From assembly GCA_013112585.1 (NCBI GenBank), contig JABFGH010000011.1, positions 62,001 through 126,000 on the forward strand: DNA of 64,000 bases. The letters run 5' to 3'. This DNA comes from Ignavibacteriota bacterium. Lineage in GTDB: Bacteria; Bacteroidota; Ignavibacteria; Ignavibacteriales; Melioribacteraceae. The notes beneath the pieces were generated by a model that had not been told where the DNA came from, did no database searches, and saw only the letters and a program-made list of their open reading frames with translations. Both the position numbers and the translations under genes were made by a program. Of this stretch, positions 17,066 through 26,702 are shown piece after piece (the first letter of the stretch is position 1; the number at the start of each line of letters is the position of its first letter).

Positions 17066-18541
17066 TTAAGACAATCTTTTTCTTCTCTGTGATGCTTTTT
17101 CGTAAAGACTTAAATAACTCTTTGCCGAAACACTCCATGAATAATCTTTATTCATTCCATTACGAATTATCTTTTGCCAAACAGGTTTGTTATGAAAATC
17201 ATTAACAGCCCTATCTACGGCATGCTGTAATGCATAAGTGGAATACTCTTCAAAAGAAAAACCATTTCCAATATCTAATCCGTAACTATTATACTCATTC
17301 CAGTCTTGAACAGTATCTGCGAGTCCGCCCGTTTTACGAACAACCGGCACTGTACCATATTTAAGTGAATATATCTGGTTCAATCCGCAAGGCTCATATT
17401 TTGAAGGCATTAAAAATATATCAGAAGCAGCTTCAATTAAGTGCGAGAGATCATCATTGTAGCCGATGTAACTCCAAACTTTTAACGGATTGTTGAAAGC
17501 AACGTGACGGAATATTTCTTCGTACTCTTCTTCACCACTGCCTAAAACTACAAGCTGCACATTCATCTGTAAAAGATTGTCAATTATGCCGGCAATTAAA
17601 TCAATTCCCTTTTGCGAGGCAAATCTTGAGATAACTCCAATTAAAGGAACGTTTTCATCAAATGGCATATGAATAGTATTCAGCAAATACTTTTTATTTT
17701 TTAGTTTTCCGCTTAAATCATTTATTGAATAATTAAATGGAAGATGAGAATCGATCTCTGGGTTCCATACCGTATAATCAACTCCGTTCAATATACCGTA
17801 TAGGTCGCTTTTTCTGCTGTTTAAAAACGGATCCATCCCCGAACCATACTCCGCCGTCAGTAATTCTTTTGCATAAGTTTCGCTTACTGTGTTTATCATA
17901 TCTGCAAACATAATACCGGCTTTCATAAAATTTACTCCGCCTTCAAATTCTACCGGTCCGCCGGGATAAAAATAATTTCCATTAATTTCGGCTTTACTTA
18001 ATGTTTCGGTTCCGAACCTGCCCTGGTAAGCAATATTGTGTATTGTATAAATTGTAGAAGTTTGATTGAACATTCTATCCCAACTGTAATTATCTCTTAT
18101 AAACATCGGCATCAGACCGGTTTGCCAATCATTACAGTGTATAATATCAGGTGCCCATGCAAACCTTTGCAGCAGCTCAATTACAGCTTTAGAAAAAAGT
18201 ATAAACCTTTCATCCTCGTCATGATCATTAGTATAAATTTTATGGCGGTGAAAATATTTTGGACAATCAACAAAATAAATCGGGACGTTGGAGTTCGGCA
18301 TTTTGCCCTCAAAAAAATGAACAGCATGTGAATAACCGGCAACCCTAATTTTTATTTCGCCAATGCTGAACATATATTCCAAGTTAAACTTATGTTCATC
18401 AACCGTATAGTATTTGGGCATAAATACTTTAATATCGGCGCCCAATTTGTTTAATTCTTTAGGAAGTGATCCGGCAACATCAGCCAAGCCGCCGGTTTTT
18501 GCATAAGGTACTATTTCACTCGAAGCAAATGCTATTTTCAT
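17066..18541 (-). CDS. glgA: Glycogen synthase (GT5)
   Basis: Transfers glucose from ADP- or UDP-glucose to growing alpha-1,4-glucan in the cytoplasm. At 491 aa it matches bacterial GlgA. The N-terminal KTGGLADV motif (residues 15-22) binds the sugar nucleotide, NDWQTGLMP and HNIAYQGRF are present, and the C-terminal GT-B half carries SRFASQKG, MPSKYEPCGLNQ and RKTGGLADTV. No other glycogen genes are adjacent in the window. An upstream gap of 178 bp separates it from the divergent outer-membrane lipoprotein gene. Confidence 0.95.
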   Translation of the reverse strand: MKIAFASSEIVPYAKTGGLADVAGSLPKELNKLGADIKVFMPKYYTVDEHKFNLEYMFSIGEIKIRVAGYSHAVHFFEGKMPNSNVPIYFVDCPKYFHRHKIYTNDHDEDERFILFSKAVIELLQRFAWAPDIIHCNDWQTGLMPMFIRDNYSWDRMFNQTSTIYTIHNIAYQGRFGTETLSKAEINGNYFYPGGPVEFEGGVNFMKAGIMFADMINTVSETYAKELLTAEYGSGMDPFLNSRKSDLYGILNGVDYTVWNPEIDSHLPFNYSINDLSGKLKNKKYLLNTIHMPFDENVPLIGVISRFASQKGIDLIAGIIDNLLQMNVQLVVLGSGEEEYEEIFRHVAFNNPLKVWSYIGYNDDLSHLIEAASDIFLMPSKYEPCGLNQIYSLKYGTVPVVRKTGGLADTVQDWNEYNSYGLDIGNGFSFEEYSTYALQHAVDRAVNDFHNKPVWQKIIRNGMNKDYSWSVSAKSYLSLYEKASQRRKRLS

Positions 18542-18719
18542 AAAACAATATTTTTTTGATTGTGCACTAGTTCATTCATATCGGAACATTAAAATAATAA
18601 ATATGGGCATCTAAAAAAATTATTGTATGAATTTTGAATTTGGATTAATCATTACGAAAATATTGGATAGAGTTTTAAATCTATTAATATTAGGTTTGAA
18701 TCAATAAAGTGAGGAAGGT

Positions 18720-19682
18720 ATGCTGCAGAAAATGAAAACTGAGGGAATAGTTTTAATATTAATTTGTACCTGTGTGCTAACGCTTACCGGCTGTGTTACA
18801 CAAACCGAATCATTGCTGCAACGGGTAGATGTTGACGGCAGCCCGCTTAGACACCCTATAAAAATTACAGAAAACAGAGAAGCAGGCAATGTTAATATAA
18901 GAGGCAATTTATCCTTCAATAACAAAAACGAGTTAGCTACTCGAAGCGATAAACATACTAGTGTAAACGAGCAGGGAGTATTTGAAGTTATTGAGGTGGT
19001 TGGCGAAAATTATTTTCTTGAACAAGGGGGTGTTAACACTTTTGATTTTAAGGGCGAAAATGTTCATTGGAGAATTCCGGATGTTCAGACTAGAATTGAG
19101 TTTGATATAGCTGCTTCAAATAATTTTGCCATTTTTGCCGGACTTAGTTATTCAAAATTAAAAGAGAAAGTTTTCTGGGGAGAGTCAATCGGTCTTGCGT
19201 TCTGGGGTGAAAAAAAGAATTGGGGCTACAGGTTTGATGTAAATTTGCATTTTTATAAAATGGGGCTCTCAGCCGAGTACGCAGTTATTGAAGCAACTGA
19301 TTTTCCGAAAAGAGTAATTTTTATAACTGAGGATAGAATTGATGATTATAAGGATCTTTCATTCGGTTATACAATGAATACAAATAGAAGAGACTGGCTG
19401 ATAAATGTTTTCTTCAATTATACTTTGGGCTGGCAGACTTTATATGATTTTAGATCAGATGCTATACGAGAAGTTGCATTGACATTTCCCTTTTTAACGC
19501 CAAGAGAAATTCATGATAGATTCGAATTTTTTGAAGCTTATCACTCATTTAGCGTGGGATTATATAAAAATATATTCGACATAGGTAGAATTGTATTTGG
19601 GGCTAGATATACTAACTACACAGATTCCAAAGGCAGTTTGGAAACGCCTGACTTTTTTATTCAATATGAAATTATTTTTTAA
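18720..19682 (+). CDS. Outer-membrane lipoprotein with beta-barrel-like body, unknown function
   Basis: A 320-aa protein. The N-terminus is a lipoprotein signal (CVLTLTGC, Cys at about residue 23). The mature part from residue ~110 is made of alternating amphipathic strands ending in an aromatic residue (QYEIIF), as in small outer-membrane barrels. No family recognised. GAGGAAGG just before the ATG at 18720 supports that start; an in-frame ATG at 18732 is an alternative. It precedes the sensor-kinase operon by 126 bp, and whether it is linked to it is unclear. Confidence 0.7.
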   Translation: MLQKMKTEGIVLILICTCVLTLTGCVTQTESLLQRVDVDGSPLRHPIKITENREAGNVNIRGNLSFNNKNELATRSDKHTSVNEQGVFEVIEVVGENYFLEQGGVNTFDFKGENVHWRIPDVQTRIEFDIAASNNFAIFAGLSYSKLKEKVFWGESIGLAFWGEKKNWGYRFDVNLHFYKMGLSAEYAVIEATDFPKRVIFITEDRIDDYKDLSFGYTMNTNRRDWLINVFFNYTLGWQTLYDFRSDAIREVALTFPFLTPREIHDRFEFFEAYHSFSVGLYKNIFDIGRIVFGARYTNYTDSKGSLETPDFFIQYEIIF

Positions 19683-19808
19683 TTTTAGCTGCGAATGTTT
19701 TAATCTTAAAATTAACAAAGATATACCTTCTAACTATTACTAATAATTCGTACATTTCTAAAGGTTCATTAACAATATCCAGATTAGTTTCAATCCCTAG
19801 GTGGATTT

Positions 19809-22232
19809 ATGGAAACTCAGTTTTCCAACAAAAAATTTATTCTGATTGTTGATGCTGTAATCATTTTATTGTGCATTGCCGGATTCTATCAACTGGTCGT
19901 CAAACCGGGCTTTCCAACCAATATATCTAATGTTAAAGAGATTTACCCCTATGAGATTAGCGCAGATTCTATAGTAAGCATTAATGGAATCAACGTATCC
20001 GATGCTGAAGAGTTAGAAATATTCCTTAATAGAATGAGCATAGAGGATTCGGTTAATATTAAATTCAGTTTCTCTGAGCGAAAATTCCTTTTTCCTTTAA
20101 TTTCCTTTTACTCTGTTCAGGAACTCATAATAATTACTATAGTAGGTTTACTGTTTATCTTTTCCGGAATTTTTGTTCTTTTAAAGTGTTTCAATCAAAC
20201 TTACGCGCATATATTTCATTGGAGTTGTTTTGCCACTGCAGCAATTATGTTTATGAGCTGGGGCTCGCAGGGTCAAATTCCTGAATGGATTGGTTTAATT
20301 ACACATACTGGATATCACGCGGCGTATTCATTTGTGCCGGCATCCATTTTGCATTTTACATTGCTGTTCCCCAAAAAGAAAATAGTTAATAGAAAACATC
20401 TGCTGTTGGTTCTATATTCTATTTCTGCCTTGTTCACCATTTCATTAAGTATAAGATTTATCTTTGTATTTATTGAATATTCCGAAATTACAGCAAAAAA
20501 CTATATTTTACTTTTAGGTCTTGCTCGTTACTATATTGGGATCATAATAATTATTGCAATAGGAATTTTTGTTCACTCCTACACAAGTGCTAAAGAAACA
20601 TCAGAAAAGAAAAAACTCCTTTGGCTTATGCTTGGATTTCTTATGGGTCCATTTGCATATGCAACATTATGGATTCTTCCATATTCAGTTATTAACCGCC
20701 CGCTGATACCAGAAATATTTGTTATTCTATTAATGTCATCCGTCCCGATCACATTCGCAATTTCAATTATTAAATACAACCTTATGGATATACACTTACT
20801 GTTAAAAAGAGGTGTCGTTTATTCCATTGTTATAAGTTCAATTTTAATCATATATATAATTGGTTTAGCCTTTTTTGCATCAGAAGTTATGAGTGCTGAA
20901 TATCCGACCTTCTCAATAATAGGTGTAATAGTAGTTGTAATAATTTTTCAGCCCGTCAAAATGAAAGTTCAAAAGTTTGTTGATAAAAAATTCTTCAGAG
21001 TTCATTATGATTTTCGAATAGCAATTAAATCTTTTTTGAAAGAAATAAACGAGTCAAATTCTATTGAGCAGCTTGCAAGCATTTTAGTCACAAGAACTAA
21101 CGAACTAATACCATTAACGAAAGTTGGATTTTTTATACTTAAAGAACCGGAAAATTATATAAGTCTGATTGCCCATATTAATTTTGATCTACTTGTCGGA
21201 AGATCAGTGAAGTTTCAAAAAGGAAAATTAAAAACAGATTTATCGCTTCCCATAGCTTTGCCGAATATTGTGGAGGCTGGTGTAAAGGTTGAATTAGCAG
21301 ATGTTAATGTTTTTAGGAGATGGGGAATGAGTGTTATTTTTCCTATTAAGTCATCTTCAAAAAAAGTATACGGTTTTTTTGTATTGGGCAACAAAAAAAG
21401 CGAAACCCTTTTTAACGCTGAGGATATTGACCTATTAAATAATGCAGCTGCTAATGCAGCTTCAACCATAGAAAGAATAAAACTTCAGGAGGAAGTTATT
21501 AGAGAACATTTAGAAACAGAAAGACTTGAAGAGCTTAACAAAATGAAGTCTTACTTTGTATCTAGTGTTAGTCATGAATTAAAAACGCCCTTAACTTCAA
21601 TAAAAGTATTTACGGATCTATTAAAAGGCGGAGTGACAGGAGAAGATCAGAAATCAAATGAATATCTGGATATTATTGATGGCGAGAGCGATAGACTGAC
21701 TCGATTGATAAATAATGTACTTAACTATTCAAAAATTGAAAAAGGCATTAAGGAATATAATTTTGAAAAGGTTGAATTAAATGAAGTTATAAATCATGTA
21801 CATACATGCATGCGTTACGTACTTAAAATAAATGGTTTTGATGCAAAGATCTCAATACCAGAAAAGCTACAGTATGTTTATGCCGATAGGGACAGTATAA
21901 TTGAAGCTGTTATTAATCTTATTTCAAATTCTATTAAATACAGTAAAAATGAAAAAGAAATTACAATAGCCTTAAAAGATTGCGAAAACTATAAGTGGAT
22001 AATTGTTGAGGATAGGGGGATAGGTATTTCAAACGAAGTGCAAGCTAAAATATTTGAACCATTTTATCAGGCTGATAATAGAGAAAAACAATATGCTGAT
22101 GGAGCAGGGCTAGGTCTTTCTATAGTAAAAAATATTATGGATGCTCATAAGGGATCTATTGAGGTTGAAAGTGAGTTAGGGAAAGGGAGTAAATTCATTC
22201 TTAAGTTTCCAAGTGAAAAATTTAATGAATAA
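19809..22232 (+). CDS. Membrane sensor histidine kinase with PDZ-like and GAF domains
   Basis: An 807-aa sensor. Residues ~10-30 are a TM helix. Residues ~40-85 look like a PDZ peptide-binding half (DSIVSINGINVSDAEELEIFL). Then come about eight TM helices (~100-365), a GAF-like domain (~400-555), the HisKA dimerisation helix with phospho-acceptor His589 (SHELKTPL), and the HATPase with N box (EAVINLISNSIKYS), G1 (EDRGIGIS) and G2 (GAGLGLSIV). It should phosphorylate one or both regulators that follow with overlapping or close starts. The extracytoplasmic PDZ-like domain next to a multi-TM sensor is uncommon. The signal is unknown. Confidence 0.9.
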   Translation: METQFSNKKFILIVDAVIILLCIAGFYQLVVKPGFPTNISNVKEIYPYEISADSIVSINGINVSDAEELEIFLNRMSIEDSVNIKFSFSERKFLFPLISFYSVQELIIITIVGLLFIFSGIFVLLKCFNQTYAHIFHWSCFATAAIMFMSWGSQGQIPEWIGLITHTGYHAAYSFVPASILHFTLLFPKKKIVNRKHLLLVLYSISALFTISLSIRFIFVFIEYSEITAKNYILLLGLARYYIGIIIIIAIGIFVHSYTSAKETSEKKKLLWLMLGFLMGPFAYATLWILPYSVINRPLIPEIFVILLMSSVPITFAISIIKYNLMDIHLLLKRGVVYSIVISSILIIYIIGLAFFASEVMSAEYPTFSIIGVIVVVIIFQPVKMKVQKFVDKKFFRVHYDFRIAIKSFLKEINESNSIEQLASILVTRTNELIPLTKVGFFILKEPENYISLIAHINFDLLVGRSVKFQKGKLKTDLSLPIALPNIVEAGVKVELADVNVFRRWGMSVIFPIKSSSKKVYGFFVLGNKKSETLFNAEDIDLLNNAAANAASTIERIKLQEEVIREHLETERLEELNKMKSYFVSSVSHELKTPLTSIKVFTDLLKGGVTGEDQKSNEYLDIIDGESDRLTRLINNVLNYSKIEKGIKEYNFEKVELNEVINHVHTCMRYVLKINGFDAKISIPEKLQYVYADRDSIIEAVINLISNSIKYSKNEKEITIALKDCENYKWIIVEDRGIGISNEVQAKIFEPFYQADNREKQYADGAGLGLSIVKNIMDAHKGSIEVESELGKGSKFILKFPSEKFNE

Positions 22233-23133
22233 AATACTAATAATTGAAGATGATCCTGCAATTCAGTTGGGATTGAATAAGCTGCTAAGTGAAGCGGGAT
22301 TTAGTGTAACCTCTGAATCAGATGGAATGAATGGTATGAATACAGCACTGAAAGAAAATCCGGATATTATTTTACTCGATATCGGATTGCCGTCGTTAAA
22401 TGGTCTTGACGTTTGCAGAAAATTAAGAGAGGAAAAATATCGAGGTTCAATTATAATTTTAACCTCCAAAGGAGAACAAGTTGATAAAGTAGTTGGCTTA
22501 GAATTAGGTGCAGATGATTATATTACAAAACCATTTGACTCCCGTGAACTGCTTGCAAGAGTGCGAGCACAATTGAGGCGGAACAATTTAAAAACCAGCG
22601 AAGAGCTAAGTAGAGACCGCAAGCGAAAATTAACTGCAATAATGTTTACGGATATTAAAGGCTATTCAAAAGCAATGCACCAAGATGAATCAGCAGCAAT
22701 AAAAATGTTGGCAAAGCACAATGAAATTCTCAATAAAATAATATTAAGTTTTGGCGGTAATATTATTGAAATAATTGGGGATGCTTTTTTGGCATCCTTC
22801 GATAGTGCTGTTGAATCGGTAAAATGCGGGTTGTCTATTCAAAAAGAAATAGTTGAACACAACAGCAGGGCTGCTAAAAATGAAAGATTTAAAGTGAGGA
22901 TAGGAATTCACTTAGGTGATGTTGTTGAGTTTGAGGGAAAGATAAAGGGCGATACTTTAAATATTGCTGCACGAATTCAGCAAGCTGCAAGACCGGGTGA
23001 TGTGTATTTTTCCGAAGACGTATATTCGGCAGTGCAAAATAAAATTGAAATTAATCCGGAAAGTATTGGGAAGTGTAAGTTTAAGAATATCAAAAAAATA
23101 ATTTCAGTTTACAAAATTGAATGCAATGATTAG
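22225..23133 (+). CDS. Response regulator fused to a class III nucleotidyl cyclase
   Basis: Receiver domain (residues 1-120, phospho-acceptor Asp52 in LLDIGLPS, conserved Lys in TKPFDSRELL) joined to a cyclase domain (~135-300). The cyclase has metal-binding Asp residues in MFTDIKGYS and IIGDAFLAS and the Asn/Arg pair in TLNIAARIQ, so it appears active. Phosphorylation probably tunes cAMP or cGMP output. I prefer the ATG at 22225, overlapping the kinase stop by 8 bp, over the in-frame GTG at 22213. It is the middle gene of a kinase/cyclase/regulator operon, so one sensor may feed both a second messenger and transcription. Confidence 0.9.
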   Translation: MNKILIIEDDPAIQLGLNKLLSEAGFSVTSESDGMNGMNTALKENPDIILLDIGLPSLNGLDVCRKLREEKYRGSIIILTSKGEQVDKVVGLELGADDYITKPFDSRELLARVRAQLRRNNLKTSEELSRDRKRKLTAIMFTDIKGYSKAMHQDESAAIKMLAKHNEILNKIILSFGGNIIEIIGDAFLASFDSAVESVKCGLSIQKEIVEHNSRAAKNERFKVRIGIHLGDVVEFEGKIKGDTLNIAARIQQAARPGDVYFSEDVYSAVQNKIEINPESIGKCKFKNIKKIISVYKIECND

Positions 23134-23144
23134 TAGGTGAATAA

Positions 23145-23822
23145 ATGAAAACTATATTAATAATTGAAGATGACATAGCAACTTTAAAAGGCTTGGAGGA
23201 AACACTGCACCGAGAAAACTATAATGTTATTTGCAGCGAAGATGGGGAGGAAGGTTTTAAAAAAGCTGTGAACGAAAATATTGATCTATTAATTTTAGAT
23301 TTAATTCTTCCCTCGAAAAACGGAATAGATATTTGCAAGGAATTACGCGCTCAAGGAATTAACCTACCAATTTTAATGCTTACTAGCAAAATTGAAGAAT
23401 TCGACAAAGTTTTGGGACTGGAAATTGGAGCGGATGACTATGTTACGAAACCTTTCAGTATTAGAGAATTATTAGCTAGGATAAAGGCTTTATTGAGGAG
23501 AAAAGCCGAGCTTATTAAAGACATTGAAGAATACACTTTTGATAATGTTCATGTTGACTTTAAAAAGATGCTTGTTCAGAAAAATGAAAAAGAGATCCAT
23601 CTTTCAGTTACAGAACTAAATATTTTAAAATATTTTATTCAACATAAGGGTGAGGTTATTTCCAGAGATAAGCTGCTTGATGATATTTGGGGGTACGAAG
23701 TCTTTCCAACGACAAGAACTGTTGATAATTATATCCTATCACTTCGTAAAAATTTAGAAGATGATCCGCACTCACCTAAACATATTATAACGGTTCACAA
23801 AGCCGGGTATAAGTTTATCTGA
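23145..23822 (+). CDS. OmpR/PhoB-family response regulator
   Basis: A 225-aa DNA-binding regulator. The receiver (residues 1-118) has Asp52 (LILDLILPS) and Lys in VTKPFSIREL. The winged-helix effector (~130-225) has the recognition-helix segment SRDKLLDDIWGYEVFPTTRTVDNYILSLRKNLEDD and ends HKAGYKFI. It starts 11 bp after the cyclase gene. Proteins of this family bind direct repeats at 10-11 bp period, so it is the obvious local candidate for the 11-bp arrays at 26675, 29701 and 29768. Its 3' end overlaps the convergent radical SAM gene by about 51 bp. Confidence 0.93.
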   Translation: MKTILIIEDDIATLKGLEETLHRENYNVICSEDGEEGFKKAVNENIDLLILDLILPSKNGIDICKELRAQGINLPILMLTSKIEEFDKVLGLEIGADDYVTKPFSIRELLARIKALLRRKAELIKDIEEYTFDNVHVDFKKMLVQKNEKEIHLSVTELNILKYFIQHKGEVISRDKLLDDIWGYEVFPTTRTVDNYILSLRKNLEDDPHSPKHIITVHKAGYKFI

Positions 23823-25232
23823 TATTAAACTTTGCACTTTACCGGCACCAATATTTTTCTTTTTAACTTTTTTGAATTTATTAAAAACCCGCTTTTTTGC
23901 ATGATGTCTTTGAAATACTGAAAGTTTAAAGTAAATGAATGTTATTACAAATATTTTCAGTATAAATTTTGCAATGTTTTCATTTATCGACTGCTGATTG
24001 ATCAGCTTAATCCATCTTCTAATAATTTTACTTGGCGAATAAAATAATTTATTAACTCGTTTATAAGCAAAGTATATATCATCTTCGGAAAGGTTATTAT
24101 GTTTGAAGACCAAATGGTCACCGTCATAATGTGAAAGATCATGATCATGTATTCTATGCTCATCATTCAACTGGTTGTAGAGTGGTGTGCCGAATATCGG
24201 AACGGTTATAGATGGGAGTATGACAGCCGCACCAATTTCATCAAGTAATTCAGGCAATTCTTCATAGTATTCATTAGTGTCCTCTTCTAGGCCAAACATT
24301 AGTCCTACAAATGTTAAAATTCCTTTGCGGTGAAGCTTATCAAAATATTCTTTGTACTCATTAACTTTATTCTGTTTTTTCTGAACTGCAATTAGGCTTT
24401 TTTCGTTTAACGATTCCATACCGAGAAACGACATTCTGCAATTTGCTTTTGAAAGCAGATCAATAAACTCATCATCTCTTAAACTTTCCATGCTATATTG
24501 AAAACCTATTGCCCAATAATTTAATTTTGCAATTTCTTTAAGAAGTTTTTTGGCATGTGCAAGATCTCCTGAAAAATGATTGTCAAGTATCATTGCCATT
24601 TTCTTTTTATACAATGGTAGTTTTTGGGTTGAAGTCAAATCTCTTATTACATCTTTTACAGGGCGAGTTCTAAAAGGGATAGGCTTAATGTTAAGCTGGC
24701 AATAAGTACAGCTATGTATGCAGCCTCTTGAAGTTTCGGTTACAATCGGCACAGAGAATTTTGATTCAACTAAATCATATCGGGGAGGCGGAATATCTTT
24801 AAGAGAAGGATAATGTTCAGCATGATAAATCTTCTTCAAGTTGCCGCTTATTAAATCTTCAACTATTTTGGGCCATACACCCTGAGCCTCGCCCACTAGG
24901 ATTGAATCAAAATAGGGAAGAACTAACTCCGGAAATGTTGATGCAAATTTTCCGCCTCCTATTACCAGTTTGCCCTTTTCCCGAAATTTTAATGCAGCCT
25001 CAATTGCATGTGGAGCCAAATAATCCATGAAGCTGATTGCAATAAAATCCGCATTAGTATCATAATCGATTGGGCGAACCATTTCATGAAGTACTTCAAT
25101 TTCAACAATTGGTGGTGTCATCCCAGCAAGCAGAATACCCGGTAATGGAGGCGCGGGTGTTAGAGCAAAATAGGGTCTCTCATCGATTAAATTTTGAAAC
25201 AGTACAAGTATTAAAAGCTTAGGCTTTTTCAT
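23772..25232 (-). CDS. B12-binding-domain radical SAM enzyme
   Basis: A 486-aa protein of the BchE/HpnJ-like class. The N-terminal ~150 residues look like a cobalamin-binding Rossmann domain (LVIGGGKFASTFPE, SILVGEAQGVWP). The radical SAM core from ~170 carries the 4Fe-4S ligands in SRGCIHSCTYCQ, and GLMFGLEED is typical of the barrel. A basic, partly hydrophobic C-terminus (~400-486) may touch the membrane. Members methylate or rearrange unactivated carbons, often in lipids and pigments; the substrate is unknown. An AGAAAGGA ribosome binding site precedes the start. It is the last gene of the minus-strand cluster, 52 bp after the oxoamine synthase, and its end overlaps the response-regulator gene. 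Confidence 0.88.
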   Translation of the reverse strand: MKKPKLLILVLFQNLIDERPYFALTPAPPLPGILLAGMTPPIVEIEVLHEMVRPIDYDTNADFIAISFMDYLAPHAIEAALKFREKGKLVIGGGKFASTFPELVLPYFDSILVGEAQGVWPKIVEDLISGNLKKIYHAEHYPSLKDIPPPRYDLVESKFSVPIVTETSRGCIHSCTYCQLNIKPIPFRTRPVKDVIRDLTSTQKLPLYKKKMAMILDNHFSGDLAHAKKLLKEIAKLNYWAIGFQYSMESLRDDEFIDLLSKANCRMSFLGMESLNEKSLIAVQKKQNKVNEYKEYFDKLHRKGILTFVGLMFGLEEDTNEYYEELPELLDEIGAAVILPSITVPIFGTPLYNQLNDEHRIHDHDLSHYDGDHLVFKHNNLSEDDIYFAYKRVNKLFYSPSKIIRRWIKLINQQSINENIAKFILKIFVITFIYFKLSVFQRHHAKKRVFNKFKKVKKKNIGAGKVQSLISDKLIPGFVNRYNMFR

Positions 25233-25284
25233 TTCCTTTCTCGAATAATATTTTCAATTTTCTATTGATTTAAATTATTTTACG

Positions 25285-26574
25285 CTATGCTGCTTCAAGC
25301 CTCCCCGGATCTGAATATTTTTTCCATACTCTTTCAACAACACTTATAAGATTATCAATATCTTGTTTTGTATGTGTTGCCATTAGGCTTATCCTGAATC
25401 TTTGCTCTGAAATTGGAACAGCCGGATATTCAATTGAATTTAGAAAAATACCCTCTTCATCAAATGCATGTGAGGCTTTTCTAATGTTCATGCCGATAGG
25501 TACTTTTAGAGGAATAATACTTGTTTTGGAGTTGATATTTAAACCTATCTGATTCAAAGCCTTTTTTGTATAAGCAATATTATCATTTAGGTTCGTTAAT
25601 AATTCAGGTTGGTTTTTGATCACATCAAGACCTGCTAAAACTGCTGCCGCAATTGCAGGAGGAAGAGAGGCAGAAAACATATAGGATCTTGCAAAAAACC
25701 GCAGGTAACTTATTATTGATTTAGATGAGGTTATAAATCCGCCTGTTACTGAAAATGTTTTGCTGAATGTTCCCATGGTTATATCAATTTTATCTTCCAC
25801 ATTGTAATGTTCTGCGGTACCTCGTCCGGTTTTTCCCATTACTCCCGTACCATGTGCATCATCTAAAATTATGTAAGCGTTATTTGCTCCGGCTATTTTG
25901 ATAATTTTATCCAACGGTGCGGTATCTCCCTCCATTGAATAAACTCCTTCAACACTAATAAATTTATCTGCGTATGATTGAGTGTTTTTAATTAATTCAT
26001 TGAGATCTTTCACATTATTGTGTTCAAACGATTGAGAGTTTGCCCCCGACAGTTTAATGCCGTCATAAAGAGAAGCATGACTATTAGAATCATAAAGTAT
26101 TAAATCATTGCTATTGACCAGCGCTGAGACCAATCCTAAATTTGCACCATAGCCGCTCGAAAAAATCAAGGCATCTTCAGAGCCCTTTAGCTCGGCTAGT
26201 CTTTCCTCCAATTCTCTATGTAAATTTGTATATCCATTTAAAAGTGGAGGACCACCAACACCAACTCCATATTTAGATGCTGCCGATTTTGTTATTTCAA
26301 TAACATATGGATGATTTGCTAATCCTAAATAATTGTTCGATCCAAACATCAGCATTTTTTTTGTCTTTCCTGTGTATCTATCTTTTACGAAAACTTCTCT
26401 ATCACTAGGAGAAAGAATGCATCGCAAATGCTGTAATTCTTTATTCTTTTGAAGGTTGTTAATAAATGATTCAAAGAATTTGGTTCTTTCCTTTAAATTT
26501 TCTTTACGTCCCATTATTAACAATTGGCGAAGATCAAAATTTTCGCAGCCACGGTATTCATTAATCTTTTTCAT
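25285..26574 (-). CDS. Alpha-oxoamine synthase (serine palmitoyltransferase/KBL/BioF-like, PLP-dependent)
   Basis: Condenses an amino acid with an acyl thioester, releasing CO2. A 429-aa fold-type I enzyme with an N-terminal extension of ~60 residues compared with BioF. Visible: MFGSNNYLGLANHP (~76-89), the SGYGANLG motif (140-147), His166 in NSHASLYDG, LDDAHGTG with Asp239 and His241, and the PLP Schiff-base Lys272 in GTFSKTFSVTGG. Motifs cannot separate serine palmitoyltransferase from 2-amino-3-ketobutyrate ligase or BioF, but the absence of biotin or threonine genes and the lipid-type neighbours favour a lipid role. TAGGAG precedes the ATG, and an 11-bp-period array lies 100 bp upstream, so it may have its own promoter. 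Confidence 0.88.
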   Translation of the reverse strand: MKKINEYRGCENFDLRQLLIMGRKENLKERTKFFESFINNLQKNKELQHLRCILSPSDREVFVKDRYTGKTKKMLMFGSNNYLGLANHPYVIEITKSAASKYGVGVGGPPLLNGYTNLHRELEERLAELKGSEDALIFSSGYGANLGLVSALVNSNDLILYDSNSHASLYDGIKLSGANSQSFEHNNVKDLNELIKNTQSYADKFISVEGVYSMEGDTAPLDKIIKIAGANNAYIILDDAHGTGVMGKTGRGTAEHYNVEDKIDITMGTFSKTFSVTGGFITSSKSIISYLRFFARSYMFSASLPPAIAAAVLAGLDVIKNQPELLTNLNDNIAYTKKALNQIGLNINSKTSIIPLKVPIGMNIRKASHAFDEEGIFLNSIEYPAVPISEQRFRISLMATHTKQDIDNLISVVERVWKKYSDPGRLEAA

Positions 26575-26674
26575 TTTCTACTCCTAGGCTTCTTTTATAA
26601 AACATTTTTTTTAATCAATTATATTTAAGCCATGAGCATAATATTGTTTAAGCCGAGCAAAGTTGACACAATTC

Positions 26675-26702
26675 GGTAAATGAAATGTCAAAAACTTGTC
26701 AT
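26675..26702 (-). promoter_or_regulatory. Pho-box-like array upstream of the oxoamine synthase
   Basis: Read on the minus strand, the hexamers ATGACA (26702-26697), TTGACA (26691-26686) and TTTACC (26680-26675) are separated by exactly 5 bases each, giving an 11-bp period. The array ends 100 bp before the oxoamine synthase ATG. The first box overlaps the stop codon of the upstream ThiL-like gene. The form matches the other two arrays at 29701 and 29768. Binding by a PhoP/PhoB-type regulator is inferred. Confidence 0.55.
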
